DNA of 49,825 bases. Source: a virus. Under the pieces are notes generated by a model. That model was not told where the DNA came from, ran no database searches, and saw only the letters and a list, made by a program, of their open reading frames with translations. A program made the position numbers and the translations under genes. Below are positions 15,500-24,114 of this stretch, one piece after another (within the stretch, counting starts at the first letter, position 1; each line of letters opens with the position of its first letter). The stretch lies in the IMG/VR virus record IMGVR_UViG_3300028581_004272, positions 1 to 49,825 of that record; one strand, written 5' to 3'.

Positions 15500-16822
15500 A
15501 TGATAATACAAAAAATAAAGTCAGAAATGTTAAACCCAGCCGAGTACAATCCACGTAAGAATTTAAAGCCTGGTGACAAAGAGTATGAAAAATTAAAAAA
15601 ATCAATTGAGACCTTTGGATACATAGAATTAGTGGTATGGAATAAACGCACTGGTAATGTTGTATCAGGACATCAAAGGTTAAAGATATTGCAGGAATTA
15701 GGTTATTCAGAAATTGAGTGCATAATTATTGATGTCGATAGTGATAACGAAAAGGCTCTCAATATAGCAATGAATAAAATTGGCGGTGAATGGGACGAAG
15801 ACAAGCTCGCTTCACTTATTGCAGACCTTGACAGCAATGCATTTGATGTTTCAGTTACTGGTTTTGATGCCGCCGAGGTTGAAGAGCTTATGGATAAATT
15901 TTATTCCAAAGATGCAGTTCAAGATGAGTTTGATGTTGATAAGGTTAAAGAGAATATTGAAGCCACAGGTGCTATTACTCAAAAGGGAGATATATGGCTC
16001 CTTGGAAATCACAGGCTTATGTGCGGAGATAGTGGATCGGCAGAGGATTTAACAAAGCTAATGAGTGGCAAGCATGCACAATGTGCTATAACATCTCCAC
16101 CTGATGAGGTTGGTAAGAATTATGAAAAAGATGGCATTGAGCCTTGGCTTGAAACAATGAGGGTCGTTATAAAAAATATAACAAAGCACGCTGATGTTAT
16201 CTGCTGGCAGATGGTGGATTTGTTATGTACCGGCACACAGTTTATTGAGCCGACTGGTTTTTATAGTATTCAGATGTTTGCGGATAATGGATTTAGACCT
16301 ATTTGGATAAGGATTTGGAAAAAACAAAGCATGAGTTCAGGTGTTGCACCATACCACTTGGCAACAAATAAACCTGCTCCGCAATATGAATATATTACAG
16401 CTTTTGCAGGAAAAGAAATAGAAGAATATAACGACCAAGAGTATGTTTGGCTATCAGCTTTTGCTGGGCACAGCTATAAATTTGCAAAACGTCTCACAAA
16501 AGATGAACGAAAAAAATGGGGCTATGCAGGCATATGGGAAATGACAGCTGTAAGGACAAAGAAACAGCACCCAGCCATGTTTCCAGTTGAGCTTCCTTGG
16601 CGTTGTATTAAAATGCACAGTGATAGAGATGGCATTGTACTAGAGCCATTTAGTGGAAGTGGTACTACAATTATAGCAGCAGAACAAACCGATAGATGCT
16701 GTTATGCAATGGAAGTATCCCCTGTTTATTGTGATTTAGCAATTAAGCGTTGGGAAGAATTTACAGGCGAAAAGGCTGTAAGAATGGAGGGAAAAAATGA
16801 ACATACAAAAAATATTGATTAG
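15500..16822 (+). CDS. ParB-domain-fused DNA methyltransferase (amino-methylase, SPPD variant)
   Basis: A 440-residue fusion. Residues about 1-105 are a ParB/Srx-like domain (NPAEYNPRKNL...GNVVSGHQRLKIL). The rest is a beta-class N4-cytosine or N6-adenine methyltransferase, with the catalytic motif at AITSPPDEVGKNY and the AdoMet-binding motif EPFSGSGTTIIAAE near the end. The usual aromatic after SPP is replaced by Asp, which may reflect subfamily or altered activity. Probably an orphan anti-restriction methylase. ATG 15500 is preferred. The end overlaps the next, related gene by 26 bases. Confidence 0.82.
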   Translation: MIIQKIKSEMLNPAEYNPRKNLKPGDKEYEKLKKSIETFGYIELVVWNKRTGNVVSGHQRLKILQELGYSEIECIIIDVDSDNEKALNIAMNKIGGEWDEDKLASLIADLDSNAFDVSVTGFDAAEVEELMDKFYSKDAVQDEFDVDKVKENIEATGAITQKGDIWLLGNHRLMCGDSGSAEDLTKLMSGKHAQCAITSPPDEVGKNYEKDGIEPWLETMRVVIKNITKHADVICWQMVDLLCTGTQFIEPTGFYSIQMFADNGFRPIWIRIWKKQSMSSGVAPYHLATNKPAPQYEYITAFAGKEIEEYNDQEYVWLSAFAGHSYKFAKRLTKDERKKWGYAGIWEMTAVRTKKQHPAMFPVELPWRCIKMHSDRDGIVLEPFSGSGTTIIAAEQTDRCCYAMEVSPVYCDLAIKRWEEFTGEKAVRMEGKNEHTKNID

Positions 16823-18038
16823 TAAACTTAACCCTGCAAAATATAATCCTCGTAAAGATTTAAAGCCGGGAGATGCAGAATACGAGAAGTTGAAAAGGTC
16901 TATTTTGGAGTTTGGATTTGTAGAACCTGTAATTTGGAATAAGGCTACAGGCAATATAGTAGGCGGTCATCAGAGATATAAGGTGCTAAAAGGACTTGGC
17001 TATAACGATATAGAATGTGTGGTGCTTGATATTGATGAGCAAAAGGAAAAAGCATTAAATATAGCTCTTAATAAAGTAAGCGGTGATTGGGATAAGCCTC
17101 TTCTAACTGATTTACTTAAAGAACTAGACACTGTAGGTTTTGATGTATCACTAACGGGTTTTGATATTGCAGAATTGAACGAACTTTTTGGTGAGCCTTA
17201 CACAAAAGAAGATGATTTTGATGCAGAAGCAGTAGCATCAGAAATAAAAACACCAATTACACAGCCAGGTGATGTTTGGCGTTTGGGTAAGCACCGCTTA
17301 ATTTGTGGTGACAGCACTAAAACTGATGATGTTGCTAAACTTATGAATGGGATTGAAGCTGATTTAGTTTTAACCGATCCCCCATATAATGTTGACTACC
17401 AAGGAGGAACGGTTGAAAAACTAAAAATTCAAAATGACAAAATGTCTGATGAACAATTTTTGCAGTTCTTGATAGATGCATTTGCGAGAATGTATGAGTT
17501 TTCTAAAAAGGGTGCGGCAATCTATGTCTTTCATGCAGACAGCGAGGGGTATAATTTTAGGACAGCTTTTAAACTTGCAGGGTATCAGCTTAGACAGTGT
17601 TTGATATGGGCTAAAAATGCTTTTGTTCCGGGCAGGCAAGATTACCAGTGGCAACACGAACCAATACTTTATGGCTGGAAAGATGGAGCCAGTCATTCAT
17701 GGTACGGTGGACGCAACCAAGCAACAGTTGTTAAGTTTGATAAACCAAGTCGCAATGGTGAACACCCAACGATGAAACCGCTTGCACTTTGTGGACAGTT
17801 AATTATGAACTCAAGCAAAGAGGGGGATATTGTTCTCGATACATTTGGTGGTAGCGGTTCTACACTTATTGCCAGCGACCAGACAGGCAGAACATGTTAC
17901 ATGGCTGAGCTTGACCCAAAATACTGTGATGTTATAGTAAAAAGGTATATAGCTCAGGTTGAAACGGATAAGGAAGTGTTTCTTATTAGGGGCGAAAACA
18001 AAACAAAGTATATTGATATACCAAAGGAAGGTGCTTAA
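16797..18038 (+). CDS. ParB-domain-fused DNA methyltransferase (DPPY, adenine type)
   Basis: A 413-residue paralogue of the preceding gene. The ParB-like N-terminus is plainly related (LNPAKYNPRKDLKPGDAEYEKLKRS, GGHQRYKVL). The catalytic half has the N6-adenine-type motif LVLTDPPYNVDYQGG and a C-terminal DTFGGSGSTLIASDQTGR AdoMet site. Canonical motifs suggest an active enzyme. No restriction nuclease accompanies it, so protection of phage DNA is the likely role. The two genes look like an old tandem duplication, with the methylase halves diverging far more than the ParB halves. Confidence 0.88.
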   Translation: MNIQKILISKLNPAKYNPRKDLKPGDAEYEKLKRSILEFGFVEPVIWNKATGNIVGGHQRYKVLKGLGYNDIECVVLDIDEQKEKALNIALNKVSGDWDKPLLTDLLKELDTVGFDVSLTGFDIAELNELFGEPYTKEDDFDAEAVASEIKTPITQPGDVWRLGKHRLICGDSTKTDDVAKLMNGIEADLVLTDPPYNVDYQGGTVEKLKIQNDKMSDEQFLQFLIDAFARMYEFSKKGAAIYVFHADSEGYNFRTAFKLAGYQLRQCLIWAKNAFVPGRQDYQWQHEPILYGWKDGASHSWYGGRNQATVVKFDKPSRNGEHPTMKPLALCGQLIMNSSKEGDIVLDTFGGSGSTLIASDQTGRTCYMAELDPKYCDVIVKRYIAQVETDKEVFLIRGENKTKYIDIPKEGA

Positions 18039-18040
18039 TT

Positions 18041-19351
18041 ATGACCTTCCTTGATTTTTTTGCTGGTATAGGTGGTATGAGAAGTGGTTTAGAGCTTGCA
18101 GGTCATAAATGCATTGGATTTTGCGAAAAAGATAAATATGCTATTTTAGCATATAACGCTATGTATAATACAGATGGAGAGTGGTTTGAAAATGACATCA
18201 CAAAAATTAACACCGATAAAATCCCCAAAGCAGACATATGGACAGGAGGTTTTCCATGCCAAGGGGTTTCAGCCGCGGGGCTTGGCAGAGGGCTTAGAGA
18301 CGAGCGAAGTGGATTATATTTTGAATTTATTAAACTCATCAAAAGTGTCAAAGAAGAAAATAAACCCCGATGGGTTATCATTGAAAACGTTAAGAATTTA
18401 TTGTCAATTAATGTCGGAATTGACTACCTTGATGTTCTGTGTGAGTTGGACGAAGCAGGGTACGATGCGTCTTGGCAAGTTATCAACACCAAAGATTATC
18501 TACCCCAAAACAGAGAACGGATATTCATTGTCGCTGAAAGACGTGTTGCTGGAAGAAGTCCCATCGAAATATTACCTATCACAAGAAAAGGCACAAATGC
18601 TAATATCAAGGTTATAGGGGATATTGCAGAGCCGTCTTGGATAGAGCATATGCGCAGGGTGTATTCAGAGGACGGTATTTCACCATGCCTTAGCACTTGC
18701 TCTGGTGGCAATTTACAACCTAAAATACTAATTGACGGTTGTCAGGGTAACAAGGTTTATGATACAGATGGTATTGCTACCTGTATCACAAGTCAAGGTG
18801 GTGGTTTAGGAAGGCATACTAATTTATATTGCATAGACCAATCTACAGTTAAATCAAAAATAACAGATACAGCAAGGTGTATTACAGCAAGGCTAACCGC
18901 AGGGATAGTAAACAGAACTGCACAAAACAGCGGTGTTATTGAGGTAATGCCTGTTTTAACTCCTGATAGAGTGAATAAACGTCAAAATGGTAGACGTATA
19001 AATGATGATAAAAATGCACCAAGTTACTGTATCACAGCTTCAGACCAACACGGCATTGCAATTATAAATGACCGTGGTACATATGGCGAAGAGCTAAAAA
19101 CTAATGAAATTTGCCCTGCAATTCTTGCAACAGATTTCAAGGGCCCAAAAAAAGTTATTGATATGAATAATTGTAGAATAAGAAGGCTTGTACCACAAGA
19201 ATGCTATCGCCTCCAGGGATTTTCAGACGAACAATTTTTCGAAGCACAATCCGTGCTATCTGATGCCCAATTATATAAGACCGCGGGCAATGCTATAAGC
19301 GTTCCAGTAGCATATGGGATAGGCAAAAAGCTTGCTGAAATAGATAGCTGA
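18041..19351 (+). CDS. C5-cytosine DNA methyltransferase (Dcm-like)
   Basis: A 436-residue C5 methyltransferase. Motif I is FFAGIGG (residues 6-12), motif IV GGFPCQGVSAAG with catalytic Cys73, motif VI WVIIENVKN, motif VIII QNRERIF and motifs IX-X RRLVPQECYRLQGFSDEQF...GNAISVPV. The region between VIII and IX holds about five C-I/L-T-containing segments (SPCLSTCSGG, ATCITSQGGG, ARCITARLTAG, PSYCITASDQ, CPAILATDFKG), a repeat-rich target-recognition region common in phage enzymes. It lies 2 bases after the previous methylase and completes a three-enzyme anti-restriction block. Confidence 0.92.
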   Translation: MTFLDFFAGIGGMRSGLELAGHKCIGFCEKDKYAILAYNAMYNTDGEWFENDITKINTDKIPKADIWTGGFPCQGVSAAGLGRGLRDERSGLYFEFIKLIKSVKEENKPRWVIIENVKNLLSINVGIDYLDVLCELDEAGYDASWQVINTKDYLPQNRERIFIVAERRVAGRSPIEILPITRKGTNANIKVIGDIAEPSWIEHMRRVYSEDGISPCLSTCSGGNLQPKILIDGCQGNKVYDTDGIATCITSQGGGLGRHTNLYCIDQSTVKSKITDTARCITARLTAGIVNRTAQNSGVIEVMPVLTPDRVNKRQNGRRINDDKNAPSYCITASDQHGIAIINDRGTYGEELKTNEICPAILATDFKGPKKVIDMNNCRIRRLVPQECYRLQGFSDEQFFEAQSVLSDAQLYKTAGNAISVPVAYGIGKKLAEIDS

Positions 19352-19389
19352 TATGAACAATAGTATGTTGTATTTTTTGTGTAGTTTAC

Positions 19390-19441
19390 AGTTATATATA
19401 ACTGGCTATGACCTTTAATTAACGCTAATATACCCATAGCC
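19390..19441. promoter_or_regulatory. Palindromes in the gap after the C5 methyltransferase
   Basis: A perfect 14-bp palindrome AGTTATATATAACT (19390-19403) is followed by a 7-bp inverted repeat GGCTATG (19404) and CATAGCC (19435). They precede the run of small genes and may be operator or RNA structure. A TATAAT-like hexamer at about 19459 lacks a good -35. Confidence 0.4.
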
Positions 19442-19480
19442 TTGTAAAATCAGGGTAATATAATAATGGGAGTGTTAGCA

Positions 19481-19822
19481 ATGGACGAAAAATTATCAGG
19501 AATTGCATACTTTTTGAGAGATGCAAGAAGGATTGATGAACTTGAGAAATTGAGGGAGGAGAAGGTTCGGCAGAGAATAAGTGCTAAACAGTACATAGTA
19601 GAAAAAGTTATAGAGTTAAGTAAAATAGATTTCGAGAACTTTTCCACGGATTTATTAGCAGAAAGGCAGTTTATTACAGATAATCTTAATCTAATGTTTG
19701 TGGACGATGATAAAACCTGGCATTGTCTGTATGTGGTTCAAATAGGGAGCGGAAATTCAGGGATATTAGTTCAAAGCAAAAAATGTGAATTTCCCAAATA
19801 TACTGCGTTGTATCAAAGATAA
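19481..19822 (+). CDS. Conserved phage hypothetical protein, 113 aa
   Basis: A 113-residue protein with a charged helical N-terminus (ARRIDELEKLREEKVRQRI) and a mixed C-terminal part with a strand pair (WHCLYVVQIGSGNSGILVQS). It resembles small conserved proteins found ahead of TerL in clostridial siphoviruses, but no function is known. ATG 19481 lies 8 bp behind GGGAG. First of eight small genes between the methylases and TerL. Confidence 0.6.
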   Translation: MDEKLSGIAYFLRDARRIDELEKLREEKVRQRISAKQYIVEKVIELSKIDFENFSTDLLAERQFITDNLNLMFVDDDKTWHCLYVVQIGSGNSGILVQSKKCEFPKYTALYQR

Positions 19823-19851
19823 CGAAAATAAAGTCGAAGGGGAAATTAGAA

Positions 19852-20073
19852 TTGAACGATATAACTATGATAGCAACAGCCAGAGGCTTAACGCAAACAG
19901 CTATTGAGAAAATTTTAGTATTAGGGCAGGAAGATTCAAAACCACACATTGAAAAGCTAAGGGAAGTCTTGGAAGATATGATTGGCTTTTGGGATTTTGA
20001 TAAGGGGCTGCTTAATGATTTTGATTCAACGATAGCTGAGGTCTTGATGGACAAACACGTTCAGGACAATTGA
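19852..20073 (+). CDS. Hypothetical protein, 73 aa
   Basis: A 73-residue acidic helical protein opening at TTG 19852 behind AAGGGG. Nothing in it is recognisable. Its spacing in the small-gene run and lack of competing frames support translation. Confidence 0.5.
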   Translation: MNDITMIATARGLTQTAIEKILVLGQEDSKPHIEKLREVLEDMIGFWDFDKGLLNDFDSTIAEVLMDKHVQDN

Positions 20074-20107
20074 ACGGTGGCGTTAGATATTTGAAGGGAG
20101 CCATGTA

Positions 20108-20335
20108 ATGAAAGCAATTACTGTAAGGGAGCTTATTATAGCTTTAAAAGCACTAAATAAGCCAAATGCACTGGTAGCAATATCCATTGACAGCGAGGGG
20201 AATGGTCAGTCACATATTGCAAATGAGCAATTTTTATCCGAAGGGTATATGACCCCTAAACTTGGATACAATGAATTTTATGATACGCAAAAAGAAGGCA
20301 CTAAGCCTACTATTTTGCTATTCGGAACTAATTAA
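20108..20335 (+). CDS. Hypothetical protein, 75 aa
   Basis: A 75-residue protein with an ITVRELIIALKALNKPNALVAISID start that resembles small conserved phage proteins with an alpha-beta fold (helix then D-x-E-G-N loop). No function known. It has a GAAGGGAG ribosome site. Confidence 0.55.
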   Translation: MKAITVRELIIALKALNKPNALVAISIDSEGNGQSHIANEQFLSEGYMTPKLGYNEFYDTQKEGTKPTILLFGTN

Positions 20336-20350
20336 TGGGGGGCAGCGATA

Positions 20351-20686
20351 ATGGATAAAAAAGTAGAAATAAGCTCGGACGGAGAGTGCGTATGTTTTGC
20401 ATTTGTGCCTTCGGAAGAAATAATCAGCGAATTGACAAATTTGGTTAAAAAGGAATGGGGCAAAAAGGATACCGATATTTTAAAAACAGAAATATTCGTT
20501 AATTTTAATACATCTATTGACGATGACACTGGCATTTTTGATATTTGGTTTTCTTTTGATGAATATAGCAATTTGTATGTAATAGACCGCAAAGTACACA
20601 ATGAGCTTTACACCAAAGTTATTGTTGAAATGCTAATGGTGCAAAAAGAGTTATACGAGGAAGGGACAATGAATAATAATGGATGA
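20351..20686 (+). CDS. Hypothetical protein, 111 aa
   Basis: A 111-residue acidic protein with alternating strand-like segments (EIFVNFNTSIDDDTGIFDIWFSFDEYSNLYVID). Unrecognised. It overlaps the following zinc-ribbon gene by 8 bases and follows GGGGGGCAGCG at the ribosome site position. Confidence 0.55.
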   Translation: MDKKVEISSDGECVCFAFVPSEEIISELTNLVKKEWGKKDTDILKTEIFVNFNTSIDDDTGIFDIWFSFDEYSNLYVIDRKVHNELYTKVIVEMLMVQKELYEEGTMNNNG

Positions 20687-20897
20687 TTTTTTTAACCGAA
20701 CTACTTGCACTCATTGTGGTGGCCCACTTACTAATGGGAGAATTTGTTCAATGTTTAGTACTGACTGCATTTGTATTTCGTGCTCTGACAAAGAAAGACA
20801 AGACCCAGACTACAAAAAAGCAGTTGAGGCTGACCACGAACAGATAAGGAAAGGTAATTATAATTATGCAGGTCTGCGAGGTGGCAAGGTAAAATGA
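20679..20897 (+). CDS. Small zinc-ribbon phage protein
   Basis: A 72-residue protein with CTHCGGPL...CICISC, two CxxC pairs forming a zinc ribbon, and a conserved tail (AVEADHEQIRKGNYNYAGL). This exact layout is widespread in gut Firmicutes phages and mobile elements, with unknown function. Its end overlaps the next start by four bases. Confidence 0.7.
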   Translation: MDDFFNRTTCTHCGGPLTNGRICSMFSTDCICISCSDKERQDPDYKKAVEADHEQIRKGNYNYAGLRGGKVK

Positions 20898-21142
20898 CAA
20901 ATTACGAATTATTAAAAAAATACGACACTTTAGACGATTTTCATAACTGGATTTATGTGGAATGCAAAAAGACTGGCGAAAGGTATATCGCATCGTTTAA
21001 TTTCAAAGGTCAAATTGCATTAACCCACTCAGACCCTCGCCTTACCATTATTGCACAAGAAAAACAATTTGATAGTGATTATATAATTGAACGCATAACA
21101 AACCATTTTGGTGATAAATGTTACTATGAGGCGGTGCTGTAA
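20894..21142 (+). CDS. Hypothetical protein, 82 aa
   Basis: An 82-residue protein of no recognised family, with a short beta-rich middle (ERYIASFNFKGQIALTHSDPRLTII). Coupled by ATGA overlap to the zinc-ribbon gene and followed after one base by the next ATG. Confidence 0.5.
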   Translation: MTNYELLKKYDTLDDFHNWIYVECKKTGERYIASFNFKGQIALTHSDPRLTIIAQEKQFDSDYIIERITNHFGDKCYYEAVL

Positions 21143-21143
21143 A

Positions 21144-21551
21144 ATGACAAAAAATGAAATATCCGCAAGAGCTGAGGCGGTACTTATGGGTTTGTTTATA
21201 CCAGTAAAAGGTGATGCTGTGGCAATCAAAGGCATATTAAACTATTTAGATATATTTTTCAAAAATACTAATAATGCAGGAATAGATGCCGATGAGGTAT
21301 TAAGGTTAGCATTTAGGTATGTGGAAGATAAAACAACAGTTATAACGCACATTGGTGTTAACACCTTAGACGATATGGTTCTAATTACAATGCCACTTAA
21401 AACATCAGAGGAAATAGCACAATGTGGCTATACGTTGGATTCGAAAGATGGTGAGTTCTGCTATTGCTATAATGTTACATACCCTGACTGCTCTGAACTC
21501 GGATATAGCTATTTTAATAAAGATGATTTAGGATACAGAAGGGTGGGGTAA
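21144..21551 (+). CDS. Hypothetical protein, 135 aa
   Basis: A 135-residue acidic protein with several strand-helix segments and a C-terminal YCYNVTYPDCSELGYSYF aromatic stretch. No family recognised. ATG 21144 is preferred because it lies one base after the previous stop; an upstream start at 21108 would run inside that gene. Confidence 0.5.
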   Translation: MTKNEISARAEAVLMGLFIPVKGDAVAIKGILNYLDIFFKNTNNAGIDADEVLRLAFRYVEDKTTVITHIGVNTLDDMVLITMPLKTSEEIAQCGYTLDSKDGEFCYCYNVTYPDCSELGYSYFNKDDLGYRRVG

Positions 21552-21556
21552 AAATT

Positions 21557-21745
21557 ATGAGCAATATCTTATCAGACAAGGTAATCGAACAAATTATTGT
21601 TATAAAAAATGAAGGTAAGTTCAATATGTTCTTGGCGGCAGAAGTACAACATGAGGCACACCTTAAAAACTTTGATGAACTATACTTTCTGATTGAATAC
21701 CATAAAAAGGAATATTCGAGATTTATACTTACTGGGGAAAGATAA
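21557..21745 (+). CDS. DUF5049-like small protein
   Basis: A 62-residue protein whose pattern (KVIEQIIVIKNEGKFNMFLAAEVQ then ELYFLIEYHKKEYSRFILTGE) matches DUF5049, a small conserved family found just upstream of TerL in many Firmicutes phages. Function unknown. It is the last gene before the pre-TerL terminator. Confidence 0.7.
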   Translation: MSNILSDKVIEQIIVIKNEGKFNMFLAAEVQHEAHLKNFDELYFLIEYHKKEYSRFILTGER

Positions 21746-21763
21746 CAAAAAGCAATACTTTTT

Positions 21764-21798
21764 AAAAGGCACTCAATTTTAAGTTGGGGGCCTTTTTT
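21764..21798 (+). terminator. Terminator before TerL
   Basis: AAAAGGC...CTCAATTTTAAGTTGG...GGCC with six T residues forms a stable hairpin ending at 21798, 30 bases before the large terminase start. Confidence 0.75.
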
Positions 21799-21830
21799 GT
21801 TGCTCATTTTACTCGAAGGAGGCGATTGTT

Positions 21831-23432
21831 ATTGCGAAAAGAAAGAACGAAATCTTTACTCCTACAAAATTTGCACTGCCAACATCAACCTATGATAACA
21901 ATAAAGCTGAATATGCAATCGCTTTCATTGAAAGTTTAAGGCACACCAAGGGCGAGTGGTACAATAAGCCTTTCAAACTACTGCCTTGGCAAAAAGAAAT
22001 TGTTCGTAATGTATTTGGGGTGATAAAACCTAACGGATATAGGCAATTTACTACTGCATATGTCGAAGTGGCTAAGAAACAAGGTAAAACAGAGCTTGGA
22101 GCAGCACTTGCGCTGTATATGTTAATGGCTGACGGTGAATACGGTGCGGAAATATACTCGTGTGCAGCTGATAGAGCACAGGCAAGCTTAATATATACTG
22201 TTGCGGTTGATATGATTAGCTTATCTACAGCACTGAGTAAAAGGCTCAAGGTTATGGCATCACAAAAGCGTATCGCCTGCGCAGATACGAATAGTTTTTA
22301 TCAGGTTCTATCAAGCGAGGCGTATTCAAAGCACGGCATAAATCCTCATGCGGTTTTATATGATGAGCTTCATGTTGCAAACAGGGAGATGGCAAGGGTT
22401 ATGCTTCATGGTGCATCTGATGCAAGAAGGCAACCTCTAAATTTCCTTATTACTACTGCTGGTAATGATATGCATAGTATTGGGTATGAAATGCATTCTA
22501 AAGCGGTGGATATTTTAAAAGGCAGAAAGACTGACTATACGTTTTTCCCCACCATTTATGCTGCTGATGAAAATGATGATTGGACAAAACTTGCAACATG
22601 GAAAAAGGCTAATCCAAGCCTTGGAGTTACTGTTGATGCTGAAAAGTTGGCTATTGCCTGTGAAAATGCAAGGCAAAATCCATCTGAGGAAAACTCATTT
22701 AAACAGCTAAGATTGTGCCTTTGGGTGAAGCAATCTGTACGTTGGATGCCGATGCATGTTTGGGATAAATGCAATTTTACAGTAGATGCAGAAAGCCTAA
22801 GAGGTCGTGAGTGCTATGCAGGGCTTGATTTGTCAAGTACAACAGATATAACAGCATTGGTATTAGTATTTCCGCCACTTGATGATGATGATAAATATCA
22901 AATTCTACCATTCTTTTGGCTGCCAGAAGAAACAATACCTTTAAGAGTAAGACGTGACCATGTTAATTATGATGCTTGGGAAAAACAAGGTTATATAAAG
23001 TCTACTGAAGGGAATGTTGTTCATTATGGTTTTATTGAAGCTTTTATTGAGGAGCTCAATACAAAATATAATATAAAGGAAATTGCATTTGACCGTTGGA
23101 ACGCAACCCAAATGACACAAAACCTTGATGATTTCGGCTTTACGGTTGTGCCATTCGGGCAAGGCTACAAGGATATGAATGGACCAACAAAGGATCTTAT
23201 GCGACTAACTCTATCAGAAAAAATAGCTCACGGTGGACAGCCTGTACTTAGGTGGAATATGGATAATATTTTTATTAAAACAGACCCAGCAGGTAATATT
23301 AAGCCTGATAAAGAAAAAAGTACCGAGAAAATTGATGGTGCGGTGGCACTAATAATGGCTTTGGATAGGGCTATAAAATGTGAGAACACAGGTGGTTCAG
23401 TTTATGATACACGAGGTATTTTAAGTATTTAG
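21831..23432 (+). CDS. terL: Terminase large subunit (TerL), apparent ATT start
   Basis: A 533-residue large terminase that pumps DNA into the prohead and cuts it. The N-terminus (FTPTKFALPTSTYDNNKAEYA, LRHTKGEWYNKPFKLLPWQ) is typical. Walker A is KKQGKT (residues 82-87), Walker B AVLYDELHVA; the nuclease has CYAGLDLSSTTDITAL, EIAFDRWNATQM and IDGAVALIMALDRA. The conserved N-terminus has no ATG, GTG or TTG in frame back to the stop at 21780. The best initiator is ATT 21831, 8 bp after AAGGAGG. The first conventional in-frame start (GTG 22020) would remove 63 conserved residues. Confidence 0.88.
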   Translation: MAKRKNEIFTPTKFALPTSTYDNNKAEYAIAFIESLRHTKGEWYNKPFKLLPWQKEIVRNVFGVIKPNGYRQFTTAYVEVAKKQGKTELGAALALYMLMADGEYGAEIYSCAADRAQASLIYTVAVDMISLSTALSKRLKVMASQKRIACADTNSFYQVLSSEAYSKHGINPHAVLYDELHVANREMARVMLHGASDARRQPLNFLITTAGNDMHSIGYEMHSKAVDILKGRKTDYTFFPTIYAADENDDWTKLATWKKANPSLGVTVDAEKLAIACENARQNPSEENSFKQLRLCLWVKQSVRWMPMHVWDKCNFTVDAESLRGRECYAGLDLSSTTDITALVLVFPPLDDDDKYQILPFFWLPEETIPLRVRRDHVNYDAWEKQGYIKSTEGNVVHYGFIEAFIEELNTKYNIKEIAFDRWNATQMTQNLDDFGFTVVPFGQGYKDMNGPTKDLMRLTLSEKIAHGGQPVLRWNMDNIFIKTDPAGNIKPDKEKSTEKIDGAVALIMALDRAIKCENTGGSVYDTRGILSI

Positions 23433-23472
23433 AATTATTTAAAATTTTTTCAGTAATAATTCAAAAATCCGT

Positions 23473-23501
23473 TTGACATTCTATCATAATTATGATAGAA
23501 T
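23473..23501 (+). promoter_or_regulatory. Toxin-antitoxin promoter with 24-bp palindromic operator
   Basis: TTGACA (23473-23478), 17-bp spacer and TAGAAT (23496-23501) form a near-perfect promoter. The spacer and parts of both hexamers are a perfect 24-bp palindrome (half-site ATTCTATCATAA, 23478-23501). This is the classic layout for autorepression by an antitoxin or toxin-antitoxin complex. Confidence 0.88.
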
Positions 23502-23535
23502 TACAGCGTAATAATATTTTTATGGAGGTTTTTTT

Positions 23536-23811
23536 ATGCCAGTTATAAGACCACTTACGGATTTGAGAAACAAATTTACTGAACTATCTAATATTGTCCA
23601 TGCTAAACAAGAACCAATATTTCTAACAAAAAACGGCACAGGAGATATGGTTGTAATGAGCATTGAGTATTATGATAAGCAAATGGCATTAAATGAAATA
23701 CGCACCAAATTGGCTGAAGCTGAGGCGGAGATAGCAAACGGAGTCGAATTAATACCTCATAAGGAAGCAATGCAGAATTTAAGGGAGCGTATTAATGGAA
23801 AGTCAGTATAA
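23536..23811 (+). CDS. YefM/Phd-family antitoxin
   Basis: A 91-residue Phd/YefM-type antitoxin. The N-terminal fold (VIRPLTDLRNKFTELSNIVHAKQEPIFLTKNGTGDMVVMSIEYYD) matches the family closely; the C-terminal helical tail should wrap the toxin. It binds the palindrome in its own promoter (inferred). It overlaps the toxin gene by 17 bases. The module interrupts the usual TerL-portal neighbourhood, marking it as cargo gained by the phage. Confidence 0.9.
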   Translation: MPVIRPLTDLRNKFTELSNIVHAKQEPIFLTKNGTGDMVVMSIEYYDKQMALNEIRTKLAEAEAEIANGVELIPHKEAMQNLRERINGKSV

Positions 23812-24100
23812 AATAAAATATACGCCAATATCACTTAATGATTTAAAAGAAATAATTGATTATATAATGCTTGATTCACCGACTGCTGCTAATAAAATGC
23901 TAGATAAAATAGAAGAAGCTATTTCTAAACTTGCATTGTTTCCTAATATGTGTCCATATTTTGAAGATTCTGCATCAGAGAAAAAATACAGATGTTTAGC
24001 AATAGGGAATTACAATGTTTTCTATGTAGTATTAGGTGATACAGTGCAAATAATGCGTATCCTTCATGGCAAAAGACAAATTGAAGCTTTATTGCAATAA
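23795..24100 (+). CDS. RelE/ParE-family toxin
   Basis: A 101-residue RelE/ParE superfamily toxin (YKIKYTPISLNDLKEIIDYIM at the N-terminus, FPNMCPYFEDSASEKKYRCLAIGNYNVFYVV, then VQIMRILHGKRQIEALL). The YRCLAIGNYNVFYVV and RILHGKRQ segments are the family core. Whether it cleaves mRNA (RelE) or poisons gyrase (ParE) cannot be read from sequence. It is translated from an ATG inside the antitoxin gene and followed by a terminator. Confidence 0.9.
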   Translation: MESQYKIKYTPISLNDLKEIIDYIMLDSPTAANKMLDKIEEAISKLALFPNMCPYFEDSASEKKYRCLAIGNYNVFYVVLGDTVQIMRILHGKRQIEALLQ

Positions 24101-24114
24101 TTTAATAAACCAGA

